DNA from: Caballeronia sp. INDeC2
GTDB lineage: Bacteria; Pseudomonadota; Gammaproteobacteria; Burkholderiales; Burkholderiaceae
NCBI RefSeq assembly: GCF_023631325.1
Contig: NZ_JALQDG010000046.1
Location: 171,229-235,228, forward strand
Length of the DNA stretch: 64,000 nt
Direction: 5' to 3'
Position numbers and translations under genes: made by a program. Under the pieces are notes generated by a model. It ran no database searches. It was not told the origin of the DNA and saw only the letters and a program-made list of their open reading frames with translations. Below are positions 27,514 through 37,067 of the stretch, in pieces; positions within the stretch are counted from its first letter, which is position 1, and each line of letters begins with the position of its first letter.

Positions 27514-28669
27514 AGCGACGAGCCGGGATCTGCTCGAACGGCTGATTGGCTTCGCGACCGTCAGCCGCGATTCGAATCTCGAGTTGATCGAATTCATTCG
27601 CGATTACCTCGCGCAGCATGATGTCGAAAGCGAGCTGTTCTATAACGCGGAGCGCACGAAGGCCAATTTGTTCGCGACGATCGGACCGCGCGATCGCGGC
27701 GGCATCGTGCTGTCGGGTCATACGGACGTCGTGCCTGTCGACGGTCAGCCGTGGACCGTAGATGCATTCCGTCTCACCGAAAAAGATGGCCGGCTGTATG
27801 GCCGCGGCGCGGCGGATATGAAGGGCTTTATCGCATCGGTGCTCGCCGCGGTGCCGACGTTCACGAAGCGCGCCTTGAGGTTGCCCGTGCATCTCGCCTT
27901 CTCCTACGACGAGGAAGTCGGATGCCTCGGCGTGCGGCCGATGCTCGCGCAACTGGAGCAACGCGCGCAAAAGCCCGTGCTGTGTCTGATCGGCGAGCCG
28001 ACGTCGTTGAAGCCGGTGCTCGGGCACAAGGGCAAGCTCGCGATGCGTTGTCAGGTGAAGGGCGCGCCGTGTCACTCAGCGTATGCACCGTATGGCGTCA
28101 ATGCGATTCAGTATGCGGCGCGCCTGATCAATCGGCTGGAAGAGATCGGCGAGAAGCTCGCGCAACCCGAGCATCACGACGCGCGTTTCGATCCGCCGTA
28201 TTCCACCGTGCAGACGGGCACGATCAAGGGCGGCCGCGCGCTCAACATCGTGCCGGCGGAATGCGAGTTCGACTTCGAAGTGCGTGCGCTGCCGGGCTTC
28301 GACGCGAACACGGTCGCCGACGATCTGCACACATACGCGCAAGCCGAACTGCTGCCGAAGATGCGCGCCGTGAAGTCCGACACCGACATCCGCCTCGAAG
28401 CGCTTTCCGCGTATCCCGGACTCGCGACGCGGCCCGACAGCGAGGCGGCGCGTCTGCTCACGCTGCTGAGTGGTTCTTCGGAATTCGGCACGGTGGCGTT
28501 CGGCACGGAAGGTGGGCTCTTCGACCAAGCGGGCATTCCGACGGTCGTATGCGGTCCCGGCAGCATGGATCAGGGACACAAGCCCGACGAGTTCGTGACC
28601 GTCGAACAACTCCGCGATTGCGACGCGATGCTGATACGGCTCGCGGACCATCTCTCGACCACAGCCTGA
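27506..28669 (+). CDS. argE: M20-family deacylase, ArgE-like
   Basis: 387 residues from ATG at 27506. M20 metal motifs: SGHTDVVPVDG (His72, Asp74), GRGAADMKG (Asp104), DEEVGC (general base Glu136 and metal ligand Glu137) and IGEPTSLKPV. A dimerisation domain with VLGHKGKLAMRCQVKGAPCHS is inserted, as in ArgE. ArgE proteins remove the acetyl group from N-acetylornithine. Here the catabolic operon context, not an arg operon, suggests hydrolysis of some other N-acyl or N-carbamoyl compound, so the symbol reflects family resemblance only. Confidence 0.85.
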   Translation: MSEATSRDLLERLIGFATVSRDSNLELIEFIRDYLAQHDVESELFYNAERTKANLFATIGPRDRGGIVLSGHTDVVPVDGQPWTVDAFRLTEKDGRLYGRGAADMKGFIASVLAAVPTFTKRALRLPVHLAFSYDEEVGCLGVRPMLAQLEQRAQKPVLCLIGEPTSLKPVLGHKGKLAMRCQVKGAPCHSAYAPYGVNAIQYAARLINRLEEIGEKLAQPEHHDARFDPPYSTVQTGTIKGGRALNIVPAECEFDFEVRALPGFDANTVADDLHTYAQAELLPKMRAVKSDTDIRLEALSAYPGLATRPDSEAARLLTLLSGSSEFGTVAFGTEGGLFDQAGIPTVVCGPGSMDQGHKPDEFVTVEQLRDCDAMLIRLADHLSTTA

Positions 28670-28746
28670 CAACTCAAGCGCTCGAAGCGATCCCGACGCC
28701 ATGCGCGTCAGGACATCGCTTTGCCGCGCGCAACAAGGAGACGACT

Positions 28747-30168
28747 TTGACTACCGCGCAACGCAACGCTTCTCCGTTGATCGAGAAGCACACCATCGGC
28801 TACGTGCCGCCCGAGGATCGTCACGGCAAAGTGCGCGATCTCTTCACGCTATGGTTCGGCGGAAACATCGCGCCCTTGCCGATCGTGACCGGCGCGCTGG
28901 GCGTGCAGATCTTCCATCTGAACCTGTTGTGGGGCATCGTCGCGATCGTCGTCGGTCAGGCGGTCGGCGGCGTGCTGATGGCGCTGCACTCCGCACAAGG
29001 GCCGCAAATGGGAATCCCGCAGATGATCCAGAGCCGCGCGCAGTTCGGCTCGTGGGGCGCGCTGCTCGTGACCGTCATAGCAGGCGTGATGTACGTGGGC
29101 TTCTTCGCGTCGAATATCGTGCTGGCGGGCAAATCGCTGCATGGCATCGAATCGTCGGTGTCGGTGCCCGTGGGCATCGTCGTCGGTGCGCTGGGATCGG
29201 GATTGATCGGCATCATCGGATACCGGTTCATTCATATCCTGAACCGCATCGGGACATGGGTGCTCGGCATCGGCATCTGCGTCGGCTTCGGGTATATCCT
29301 CACGCATGTTTCGACGGACGATTTCCTCACGCGCGGCGGCTTCGACTTCGCTGGCTGGCTCGCGACGGTCTCGCTCTCGGCGCTATGGCAGATCGCATTT
29401 GCGCCCTACGTTTCCGACTATTCGCGCTATTTGCCGGCGAACGTGCGCGTTGCATCGACGTTCTGGGCGACGTATCTCGGCTGCACGATTGGCTCGACGC
29501 TCGCGTTCGTGTTCGGCGCGGTCGCGGTGCTGGCGGTGCCGCCCGGCGCCGATGCGATGGACGCCGTGAAGCTCGCCACCGGACCGCTCGGCTTGCCGAT
29601 GCTCGTGCTGTTCCTGCTGAGCGTGATCAGCCATAACGCGCTGAATCTCTACGGCGCGGTGCTTGCGTCGATCACGTCGCTGCAAACCTTCGCGTATCGC
29701 TGGATTCCGACGGCGAAGGCGCGCGCGGTGTTGTCGGTCGTGATTCTGGTTGCGTGCTGTTACTTTGCGATCGGCGCGTCGACGAACTTCGTCGCGAATC
29801 TCGTCGATCTCGTTCTCGCGCTGCTCGTCGTGCTGGTACCGTGGACCGCGATCAATCTCATCGACTTCTATGTGATCCACAAGGGCAAGTACGACATCCA
29901 GTCGATCTTTCAGGCGGACGGCGGCGTCTATGGGCGCTTCAATCCGCAGGCGTTGATCGCCTATGCAATCGGCATCGCCGTGCAGATTCCGTTCATGAAT
30001 ACGCCGATGTACGCAGGCCCCGTGCCGAAGTATCTCGATGGCGCGGATCTGTCGTGGGTCGTCGGCTTGCTCCTGACGTCGCCGGTTTATTACTGGCTTG
30101 CGTCGCGGGACACGGTTTATCGGCGCAGGCAGAACGATGCGCAAGTTGCGTCGAGTGCCGCGCGGTAA
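28747..30168 (+). CDS. NCS1-family permease (purine-cytosine permease/CodB-like)
   Basis: 473 residues using TTG at 28747, justified by AAGGAG ending 6 nt before it and an N-terminus that matches the family (IEKHTIGYVPPEDRHGKVRD, then LFTLWFGGNIAPLPIVTGAL). About 12 membrane helices are apparent. Conserved elements are QVGGVLMALHSAQGP-like loop (helix 2-3), ISHNALNLYGAVLASITSL (helix 8) and WTAINLIDFYVIHKGKYD. NCS1 proteins import nucleobases, hydantoins or similar N-heterocycles with H+ or Na+. Last gene of the FMO operon, so it may supply that pathway's substrate. Confidence 0.88.
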   Translation: MTTAQRNASPLIEKHTIGYVPPEDRHGKVRDLFTLWFGGNIAPLPIVTGALGVQIFHLNLLWGIVAIVVGQAVGGVLMALHSAQGPQMGIPQMIQSRAQFGSWGALLVTVIAGVMYVGFFASNIVLAGKSLHGIESSVSVPVGIVVGALGSGLIGIIGYRFIHILNRIGTWVLGIGICVGFGYILTHVSTDDFLTRGGFDFAGWLATVSLSALWQIAFAPYVSDYSRYLPANVRVASTFWATYLGCTIGSTLAFVFGAVAVLAVPPGADAMDAVKLATGPLGLPMLVLFLLSVISHNALNLYGAVLASITSLQTFAYRWIPTAKARAVLSVVILVACCYFAIGASTNFVANLVDLVLALLVVLVPWTAINLIDFYVIHKGKYDIQSIFQADGGVYGRFNPQALIAYAIGIAVQIPFMNTPMYAGPVPKYLDGADLSWVVGLLLTSPVYYWLASRDTVYRRRQNDAQVASSAAR

Positions 30169-30181
30169 CGAATGAACGTCT

Positions 30182-30208
30182 GTCGGGCGGGACTTATTCT
30201 TGCCCGGC
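30182..30208. terminator. Weak hairpin between convergent genes
   Basis: A 7-bp stem (GTCGGGC at 30182-30188 with GCCCGGC at 30202-30208, one G-U pair) and a 13-nt loop; an A run follows on the plus strand, i.e. T run on the minus strand. Plausible terminator for the MFS gene, weaker for the permease gene. Confidence 0.35.
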
Positions 30209-30239
30209 AAAAGTGTCGTACTTCGCGGAATCGTGCCCC

Positions 30240-31640
30240 TCACGCCTGCGCTTGCGACGATCGCAAATGAATGCCGAGCGCGCGGCGTGCGCTCAACGCG
30301 AGCAGCGCACATGACAGCGCGTTGAAGAGAAAGAGCCCGCTCGGCCCGACGATCGTCATCAACGCCGACGCCAGCGCCGGGCCTGTCATGCCGCCGAACG
30401 AGAACAACACGAGCAGCAGCGCCGATATGGCCACGCGATGATGCGCCTCCGTGCGATCCTGCACATGCGACACGATCAGCCCGTACTGCGTGAACGTGAC
30501 GGCGACATAGACGAGCGTCGCGACCCAGGTGATGACGCGCACGTCGAAGCAGAAGAGCACAAGACTCAACGCGCCTGATATCGACGCGGTGATATAGACG
30601 AGACGCCGCCGGTCGACCTTGTCGGAGAGGCGGCCCATCGGCCATTGCGGCACGAGCGCGCCGATCAGCGCGACGCCCATGAAGGTCGCGAGCTCGCTCG
30701 TCGAGAAGCCCGCGCGTTCGAGATAGACGGGCATCATCGCGTAGAAGCTGCTGTAGATGAAGCCCGCGAGAATGCAGCCGGGCACCGCGAGCGGCGCCGA
30801 CGCCATCATCTCGCGCACGCTCTCGCGCCAGGTGCGCGCGGGCACGCGATGCAGCCGCTCGTCGGCGACCTTCACGGGCCAGCCTTCCAGCAAGGTCACG
30901 GGCATCACGGCGGCGGCGAAGAGCGCGGCGGCGATCGAGAACTGCTGGCCGCCCGAACCCGCGCCCACGTTCAACAGAAATTGCCCCGTGCCGACCGCGA
31001 GATAGTTGATGGCCGCATACGAGCCGAAGACCTGGCCGCGCTTTTCGTTTTCGACCGTGCCGTTGAGCCAGCTTTCGATCGACGTATAAAGGCCCATGAA
31101 CGCGAAGCCGGTCAAGAGACGCACCGCGCCGAGCGTCCACGGCGACTGCGCGGCCCCGAACGCGAGCGCGAGAATGGAAGCCGCCGCCGAGAACGCGACG
31201 AACGTCCGATGCTGCCCGATCCGGTCGATGAGCCTGCGATTGAACACGGCCCCGAGGATGAAGCCCGCGTAGTAGCACGACTGGATCAGGCCGATCACGA
31301 TGGTCGGATAACCGGATTGCAGGATGCGCAGCGGGATCAGCGTCTGAAAGAGCCCGTTGCCGACGATGAGCAGCGCGTAACCGCACAAGAGCCCGGCGAG
31401 CGCCCGGTAGCTGCTGCCCGCGGCGCCGTGGACGGGCGGCGGCGCATCGGGCGGCGCCGCCGCGGCGGGCGGCGTCTGCCTGCCGAAGAGCTTGGCTTCG
31501 CTCAGCGGCCCGGTGCGCACGGCGGCGGCCGCTTCGTGCTCCGCGCCGGTGTCGCTCGGAGTCTCGTAGGAATCGCTGGCGGCCTGGTTCGTGGGATCGA
31601 TTGCCTGATCGTTCGCAACTGCGTCGTCGTTCTTGGACAT
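30240..31640 (-). CDS. Major facilitator superfamily transporter
   Basis: 466 residues from ATG at 31640 (AAGG 5 nt upstream); an alternative start 6 codons earlier exists. A long Ala/Pro-rich cytoplasmic N-terminus (about 1-75) precedes twelve hydrophobic helices. The MFS motif A-like loop is FNRRLIDRIGQHRTFV after helix 2, and MGRLSDKVDRRRLVY after helix 8. It resembles YcaD-like MFS proteins of unknown substrate. It is convergent with the NCS1 permease gene and divergent from the alcohol dehydrogenase gene. Confidence 0.85.
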   Translation of the reverse strand: MSKNDDAVANDQAIDPTNQAASDSYETPSDTGAEHEAAAAVRTGPLSEAKLFGRQTPPAAAAPPDAPPPVHGAAGSSYRALAGLLCGYALLIVGNGLFQTLIPLRILQSGYPTIVIGLIQSCYYAGFILGAVFNRRLIDRIGQHRTFVAFSAAASILALAFGAAQSPWTLGAVRLLTGFAFMGLYTSIESWLNGTVENEKRGQVFGSYAAINYLAVGTGQFLLNVGAGSGGQQFSIAAALFAAAVMPVTLLEGWPVKVADERLHRVPARTWRESVREMMASAPLAVPGCILAGFIYSSFYAMMPVYLERAGFSTSELATFMGVALIGALVPQWPMGRLSDKVDRRRLVYITASISGALSLVLFCFDVRVITWVATLVYVAVTFTQYGLIVSHVQDRTEAHHRVAISALLLVLFSFGGMTGPALASALMTIVGPSGLFLFNALSCALLALSARRALGIHLRSSQAQA

Positions 31641-31970
31641 GACACCCTTGATGATCATTCTCGTGATTCCGGTTTCACGATGCGACGCCTGAATGCGGCG
31701 TCACCGCGGCCGGTCCACTTCCGCTTCGACTGGCGGGCCCGAACGACGATGGTAACCGGCGCGAGCGCTGTCCGATGTTCCATTTTGTTTCCGAGTGCTT
31801 CCGGTCGATGACCGAACGGGCCGCCGATGCATCGCCCTGAGACCTGTCACAATCGCAATCTCCGACGTTCCTCGACGATGCGGTCGGAATTGCGTTTTGC
31901 CGGGCCGTGTCATCCGACTGCGGCGTGCGAACTGCGCCGCGCGTGTTTCTCCCATGACAAGGAGCAAGCG
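31641..31970. other. Divergent intergenic region
   Basis: 330 bp between the MFS transporter and alcohol dehydrogenase genes. It must contain both promoters. I found no convincing RNA gene, repeat or coding frame in it. Confidence 0.4.
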
Positions 31971-32990
31971 ATGCCAACGATGCAGGCAGTGCAGGTAGCG
32001 AAAGCGAACGGTCCGCTGGAAGTCGTCGAGCGCGACGTGCCGGAGCCGCCCGAAGGACACGTGTTGATCAAGGTGCAGGCGTGCGGGATTTGCCACAGCG
32101 ATTCGCTCACCGTCGAGGGCCTGTGGCCCGGTCTTCAGTTTCCGCGCGTGCCGGGCCATGAGATCGCGGGCGTGATCGAGAAGCTCGGCGCGGGCGTCGA
32201 GGGATGGGAGAACGGACAGCGTGTCGGCGTGGGTTGGCACGGTGGGCATTGCGGACATTGCGAGCATTGCCGTCACGGCGACTTCGTGCTTTGCCAGCGC
32301 GCGCTGGTGCCGGGCATCAGCTACGACGGCGGCTACGCGGATTACATGGTCGCGCCGCAGGAAGCGCTCGCGCGCATGCCCGACGATCTCTCCGATGTCG
32401 ATGCCGCGCCGCTCCTATGCGCGGGCATCACCACGTTCAATGCGCTGCGCAACAGCGGCGCGCGCGCGGGCGACGTGGTCGCGATTCTCGGCATCGGCGG
32501 GCTCGGGCACTTGGGCGTACAGTTCGCGCGAAAGATGGGCTTCGTCACGGCGGCCATTGCGCGAGGCAAGGACAAAGAGCCGCTCGCGAAGCAGCTCGGC
32601 GCGCATCACTACATCGACAGCGAATCGCAGAACGTCGCCGACGCGTTAAAGGCGCTCGGCGGCGCGCGCGTCATTCTCGCGACGGCGACAAGCGGTAAGG
32701 CGATGAACGCGGCCATCGGCGGTCTGGGGCTCAACGGCAAGCTGATTATGGTCGGAATATCGGAGGAACCGGTCGAGGTGCCGATCACACAGTTCATCAT
32801 GGGCCGCAATTCGGTGCAGGGCTGGCCGTCCGGCACGGCGGCGGATTCGCAGGAAACGCTCGCGTTCAGTGCGCTGTCGGGCGTGAAGCCGATGATCGAG
32901 GAATTTCCGTTGTCGCGTGCGGCGGAAGCGTATGCAAGGATGATGAGCGGGAAGGCGCGGTTCAGGGTGGTGTTGACGCCGGGGAGGTGA
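31971..32990 (+). CDS. Zinc-dependent alcohol dehydrogenase (MDR family)
   Basis: 339 residues from ATG at 31971, with AAGGAG 6 nt upstream. Catalytic zinc region ACGICHSDSLTVEG and PRVPGHEIAGVIE; structural zinc cysteines in GGHCGHCEHCRHGDFVLC; Rossmann motif AILGIGGLGHLGVQFAR. This is the AdhP/AdhA-like group of medium-chain dehydrogenases that interconvert primary alcohols and aldehydes with NAD(P). Strong ribosome site; monocistronic with its own divergent promoter. Confidence 0.93.
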   Translation: MPTMQAVQVAKANGPLEVVERDVPEPPEGHVLIKVQACGICHSDSLTVEGLWPGLQFPRVPGHEIAGVIEKLGAGVEGWENGQRVGVGWHGGHCGHCEHCRHGDFVLCQRALVPGISYDGGYADYMVAPQEALARMPDDLSDVDAAPLLCAGITTFNALRNSGARAGDVVAILGIGGLGHLGVQFARKMGFVTAAIARGKDKEPLAKQLGAHHYIDSESQNVADALKALGGARVILATATSGKAMNAAIGGLGLNGKLIMVGISEEPVEVPITQFIMGRNSVQGWPSGTAADSQETLAFSALSGVKPMIEEFPLSRAAEAYARMMSGKARFRVVLTPGR

Positions 32991-33162
32991 GGGGGCGAAG
33001 GCCGTTCGGCGCGTGCGGCCGGACGGCTGAATAATTAGCGGAATCGTAATAAATGCTCGAACACTAGCGCCAAGGGGCCGTTCTTTCGAACATCGCGTGG
33101 ATAATCCGGAACCTTGCAAGTTCCCTTACGCTTCGCACGTTCGATACGACTCCTTGGGCAAC

Positions 33163-33963
33163 ATGAAGAATTCAATAAGCAGGATGTGGCTCACCTGCCT
33201 GTTCGCTGTAATTAACGCTGTCGTATTTGTTTCGCTATGGGCGCGCGCGGGTTTCACGGCGCCTTCATCGGCTCTCTTGCTGGATTGGGGCGGAAACCTA
33301 GCTCCGTTCACATTGACTGGAGAATCGTGGCGTCTGTTGACGAGCGCGTTTCTGCATGTCGGCTGGATCCATTTGCTCCTCAATCTCTACATGCTGATCG
33401 TGCTCGGAACCTTAATCGAGCGCGCGATCGGATCGTTGCGCTACGGGGTCGTATATCTTCTGTCCGCGCTGGGAGGAAGTCTCGTGAGCAGCTCGTGGTA
33501 CGGCTTTCATGAAAGCCAGACCATGCAGTTCGCGATGGGCATGTTCATTCCGACGACCGCGATTCATCCTGTCGTGAGCGTAGGGGCGTCGGGCGCAGTG
33601 ATGGGACTCGCCGGCGCGGCGGCCGCCTTGCATTTCCACGCATCACTGCGTAACGAGGGCACGGCTCCCGTTCAAATCAAGCCGGTTGCGATTCTTCAGG
33701 TGATCGTTCTGAATCTGCTCTCCGGATTTCAAATCTCCGGAATCGATCAGGCAGCGCACATCGGCGGTTTGTGCACGGGCTTTCTGATTGGACTCATGCT
33801 GCAATGGCTCGCTTGCGGCCCGAAGTCGGTGCGGCTCGGTGCACCCGTCATCGGCGTAGTGTTTGCCGCATTGATTTTCTATTTCGCACAACACGCGGGA
33901 ACGCAAGACTTGTTCGAGTGGAAAAGGGCGATGATGGAGCAGAACGCAACGCAAACGGAATAG
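33163..33963 (+). CDS. Rhomboid-family intramembrane serine protease
   Basis: 266 residues from ATG at 33163; GTG at 33097 would add 22 residues. Six core helices. The catalytic dyad is Ser143 in GASGAVMGLAG and His199 in DQAAHIGGLCTG, with the oxyanion motif HLLLN (His70, Asn74). The SWRLLTSAFLHVGWIHLLLN segment is typical. The loop at 110-135 (SWYGFHESQTMQFAMGMFIP) is longer than in GlpG and periplasmic. It precedes the Ter-type operon by 110 bp on the same strand and may belong with it, although no functional link is established. Confidence 0.88.
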   Translation: MKNSISRMWLTCLFAVINAVVFVSLWARAGFTAPSSALLLDWGGNLAPFTLTGESWRLLTSAFLHVGWIHLLLNLYMLIVLGTLIERAIGSLRYGVVYLLSALGGSLVSSSWYGFHESQTMQFAMGMFIPTTAIHPVVSVGASGAVMGLAGAAAALHFHASLRNEGTAPVQIKPVAILQVIVLNLLSGFQISGIDQAAHIGGLCTGFLIGLMLQWLACGPKSVRLGAPVIGVVFAALIFYFAQHAGTQDLFEWKRAMMEQNATQTE

Positions 33964-34073
33964 CGCAATCCGAGCAGTTCCGATCTCTTCGACGAGTTAA
34001 AAATTCGTAATGCAGATGAAGTCAGAGCAAGTGGGATAAGAAATCGAGCTACCAAAATAAAGAAGCGAGAACG

Positions 34074-35132
34074 ATGAAACCTTTATTCGCCGACAATCAG
34101 GAAGCACGGCCGACCTTCTCTGCCGACAGCGGCCGCGACCTTCGAAGGACTTCACCGTCCGAAGCGAAATTGCTGACTCAGGACGAGATCGACGATCTGG
34201 GCGTCAAGGCCGGAGAGCGCGTGGCAGGGCTTTCCCAGCGCATCTTGTCGGAGGTGCGCGCATCCGATATCGACCAGTTTGGCGAAAGGCTCAACGAGCT
34301 GATCGTGACGGCAAAGGACCTCGATCCCGCCGCTCTCCAGAAGCGCGGCATTCTGAGTCGAGTCACGTCGATGTTCAAGGCATCCAAGGAACGGCTGCTG
34401 GCGCAATTCGATTCGGTGGAAAAGCGCATCGGCACGCTGATCATCGAGTTGGAGAGCAATGCGAATCGGCAGAAGCGCGACATCGCCGAACTCGAACAAA
34501 TGTATGCGGATAACTATGAAACGTTCCGGCAGTTCGAGCACGCTAAGAAGCTCGGTGAAGATTCGCTCGAAGCTTATCGCGCGGCGCTTGCGCTACCGCA
34601 ATCCAGCGACGATGCATTCGGCGCGCAACGCACTATGGATCTGCGTCGCTGCGCCAGCGCGCTCGAACAGAAAATCGACGATCTGTCTCGCGCCATGCTG
34701 ATGTCCGAGCAACTCGCACCACAGATTCGCCTCGAGCAAGATCACAAGCGCACGCTCATTTCGAAGTTCGGCACGGCGAAGACCGTCCTGATTCCCGCGT
34801 GGACCAACGCGTTTTCTCTTTACATCAAGCAACTAAGCACGAAGAAAGCAGCCGATCTCGCCAATGCGACCTTCGATGCCGCCGACGCCGCGCTGCGCGC
34901 ACAAGCCGATCAGTTGCACGCCAATGCAGGCGCGGTGGCGGCGCTCGGACAGCGGCCCGTCATTGCAACGGACACGTTCGCCTACACGCAGCAAAAGCTC
35001 TTCGATGCATTGGACGAAATCGCGAAGATCGTCGAAGACGGACAGCGCCAGCGCAAGGCGGACGAGCCGCGACTCAGACAACTCGAACGCGATCTCGTCG
35101 CCAAATTCAGCGATCACCGGCATTTGAAATAA
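34074..35132 (+). CDS. TelA-family (toxic anion resistance) protein
   Basis: 352 residues, almost entirely alpha-helical. It has the TelA/KlaA features: DPAALQKRGILSRVTSMFK, YFxSxEKRI-type helix (LAQFDSVEKRIGTLIIELES), LEQMYADNYETFRQFEHAKK and RLEQDHKRTLISKFGTAKTV followed by LIPAWTNAFSLYIKQ. TelA proteins were named for tellurite resistance and are components of Ter-type stress systems. First gene of a run with VWA, TerC, TerD and HAD genes. Coiled-coil helices suggest it is a scaffold or membrane-associated protein; the mechanism is unknown. Confidence 0.85.
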   Translation: MKPLFADNQEARPTFSADSGRDLRRTSPSEAKLLTQDEIDDLGVKAGERVAGLSQRILSEVRASDIDQFGERLNELIVTAKDLDPAALQKRGILSRVTSMFKASKERLLAQFDSVEKRIGTLIIELESNANRQKRDIAELEQMYADNYETFRQFEHAKKLGEDSLEAYRAALALPQSSDDAFGAQRTMDLRRCASALEQKIDDLSRAMLMSEQLAPQIRLEQDHKRTLISKFGTAKTVLIPAWTNAFSLYIKQLSTKKAADLANATFDAADAALRAQADQLHANAGAVAALGQRPVIATDTFAYTQQKLFDALDEIAKIVEDGQRQRKADEPRLRQLERDLVAKFSDHRHLK

Positions 35133-35152
35133 ATAACATCGGTAACCACGCA

Positions 35153-35935
35153 ATGAGCACCATCAACCTTCATAAACCCGCTCTCGCGAGCCGGGCCGAT
35201 AACGTTTCTATCGTGCTGAGCAAGCGCCGGCTGCCGCGTCCGCCTGTCGTGCGCGTCGCCGCCGCGCTCGACATTTCAGGCTCGGCCGAACAGCTATACA
35301 AATCCGGCGTCATTCAGGAGACCCACGATCGCATGCTCGGCATTGCGATGAAATTCGATGACAACGGGGAAATCGATACCTGGACTTTTACGGAAGGTTT
35401 CGATCGGCTTCCGACTGCCACACCTGAAAACTACGGCAGCTACATCACGGAATACGTGATGCGCAATGACGGTATTCGCAAATGGGGCGCCACGCAGTAC
35501 GCACCGGTCATGGCGGATATCGTCAACTTCTTCTTCGCGCCCGAAGAACAGCGCGCAGCGCCGAAGGAGAAGCGCGGCTTCCTCAGCCGGCTGTTCGGCA
35601 CGCCTGCCCCGGACCCCGCGCCGTTACCCGCGGAGCCAGCGAACAACATGCCCGCGTGGGTGCTTTTCGTGACCGACGGACAGAATCCCGAGCAGGATCG
35701 CGGACATGCGGAGAAGCTCCTGCGCGATTCGCAGAAGTTCCCGATTTACTGGTCTCTCATCGGCGTCGGCGATCCGCGTGAATTCGGTTTTCTTCGCCAT
35801 GTCGCGAAGGATTTGCCCAATGTAGGGTTTTTGCATCTCGAATCGCTCGATATCTCCGATCAGGAGATTTACGAGCAACTGATTACAGAAGAATTTTGCG
35901 ATTGGGTTCGCGGCAAGCAGGTCGAGAAAACATAA
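35153..35935 (+). CDS. VWA-domain protein of the Ter system (TerF-like)
   Basis: 260 residues from ATG at 35153. One VWA domain with a MIDAS-type motif in AALDISGSAEQLY (DxSxS) and downstream WVLFVTDGQNPEQD (the conserved Asp after VTDG). A proline-rich linker RGFLSRLFGTPAPDPAPLP is inserted at about residues 140-160 between the halves of the domain. VWA proteins bind metal-dependently to partners; in Ter operons they accompany TerD and TelA proteins. Lies 20 bp after the TelA gene, same strand. Confidence 0.85.
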   Translation: MSTINLHKPALASRADNVSIVLSKRRLPRPPVVRVAAALDISGSAEQLYKSGVIQETHDRMLGIAMKFDDNGEIDTWTFTEGFDRLPTATPENYGSYITEYVMRNDGIRKWGATQYAPVMADIVNFFFAPEEQRAAPKEKRGFLSRLFGTPAPDPAPLPAEPANNMPAWVLFVTDGQNPEQDRGHAEKLLRDSQKFPIYWSLIGVGDPREFGFLRHVAKDLPNVGFLHLESLDISDQEIYEQLITEEFCDWVRGKQVEKT

Positions 35936-35939
35936 GCGG

Positions 35940-35957
35940 GCGCTCGTCACCGAGCGC
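35940..35957 (+). other. Intercistronic hairpin between VWA and TerC genes
   Basis: A perfect 7-bp stem (35940-35946 with 35951-35957) and a 4-nt loop (TCAC) in the 51-bp gap. There is no T run, so it is more likely an RNA-stability or partial attenuation element than a terminator. Confidence 0.4.
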
Positions 35958-35986
35958 TCTGAATCGAAATTCGGTCATATCAAACA

Positions 35987-36997
35987 ATGAAACCTTTTAA
36001 ACTTCCGCTCGCGTTGACTTTCATCGCGATGGCGGCGGCATTCGCGCTGGGCGGCGTGAAGGATGTCGTCCTCGTCGCGGTACTCTGTATTCTGGAAATA
36101 TCGCTGTCGTTGGATAATGCCGTGGCCAACGCGGCCGTCTTGCGCCACTGGTCCGATAAATGGCGCGACCGCTTCATGACATGGGGCCTTCCCGTCGCGA
36201 TCTTCGGAATGCGCCTCGTCTTTCCGCTGCTGATCGTTGCTATCGCAGGGCACATCGGGTTCTTCGAAGCTGGAAAGATGGCGCTCGAAGCACCTCGGCA
36301 GTATGCGCAAATCCTGACTTCCGCACATCACGAAGTGTCGGCGTTCGGCGGCGCGTTCCTGTTGATGGTTTTCTTCAAGTTCATGCTCGATCGCGACAAG
36401 GATGAGCACTGGATCAGCATCGTCGAGCGTCCGCTTGCGCGTCTTGGCCGGCTGACGGCGATCGAAGTGGCGCTGACGCTCGCGGTGATTGCTATCGTCT
36501 CCACTCGGTTGCCGGACATCGAACGCGCTTCGTTTCTCGTGGCGGGCCTGGGCGGCGTGATCGCCTTTGTCCTATCGCACGGCATCGGGGATTTCGTCGG
36601 CGGTGACGAGGCAGGCAATCGCGTGGTGCGCGAAAGCGTCGCGGGCTTCCTGTATCTGGAGATGCTCGATTCGTCGTTCAGCTTCGACGGTGTCATCGGT
36701 GCATTCGCGCTGACCAACAACGTATTTCTCATTGCTATCGGACTCGGCGTCGGTGCTTCGTATATTCGCCAGATGACGCTGATACTTCTCAAGAAAGGCA
36801 CGCTCGCTCAATACCGTTTCCTGGAGCATGGCGCATTCTGGGCTATCGGCGCGCTAGCGGTCATCATGCTGAGCGTGAACGTGGACGTTCCCGAAGTCAT
36901 CACCGGTTTGATCGGCGCATTCACCATCGGCGCGGCGGTTATCAGTTCGATAGTCGTTCAGCGGCGTGAAGCTGTCGCGGGCGATCGCGCGTCCTGA
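35987..36997 (+). CDS. TerC-like integral membrane protein (DUF475)
   Basis: 336 residues, about nine hydrophobic helices. The early motif LEISLSLDNAVANAAVLRHW contains the acidic-residue-bearing helix typical of the TerC/DUF475 family, and LEMLDSSFSFDGVIGAFALT is the repeated counterpart. TerC proteins are inner-membrane metal-ion exporters or metalation partners (for example Mn). It is linked to TerD and TelA genes, so it probably forms the membrane part of the same system. The ion is not deducible from the sequence. Confidence 0.85.
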   Translation: MKPFKLPLALTFIAMAAAFALGGVKDVVLVAVLCILEISLSLDNAVANAAVLRHWSDKWRDRFMTWGLPVAIFGMRLVFPLLIVAIAGHIGFFEAGKMALEAPRQYAQILTSAHHEVSAFGGAFLLMVFFKFMLDRDKDEHWISIVERPLARLGRLTAIEVALTLAVIAIVSTRLPDIERASFLVAGLGGVIAFVLSHGIGDFVGGDEAGNRVVRESVAGFLYLEMLDSSFSFDGVIGAFALTNNVFLIAIGLGVGASYIRQMTLILLKKGTLAQYRFLEHGAFWAIGALAVIMLSVNVDVPEVITGLIGAFTIGAAVISSIVVQRREAVAGDRAS

Positions 36998-37067
36998 TCG
37001 CGCAAATCCGCGTGCCGGGCATGCGGCTAACAATGCAATCCAATCAATTCAACGAGAGCAGTCAGTC

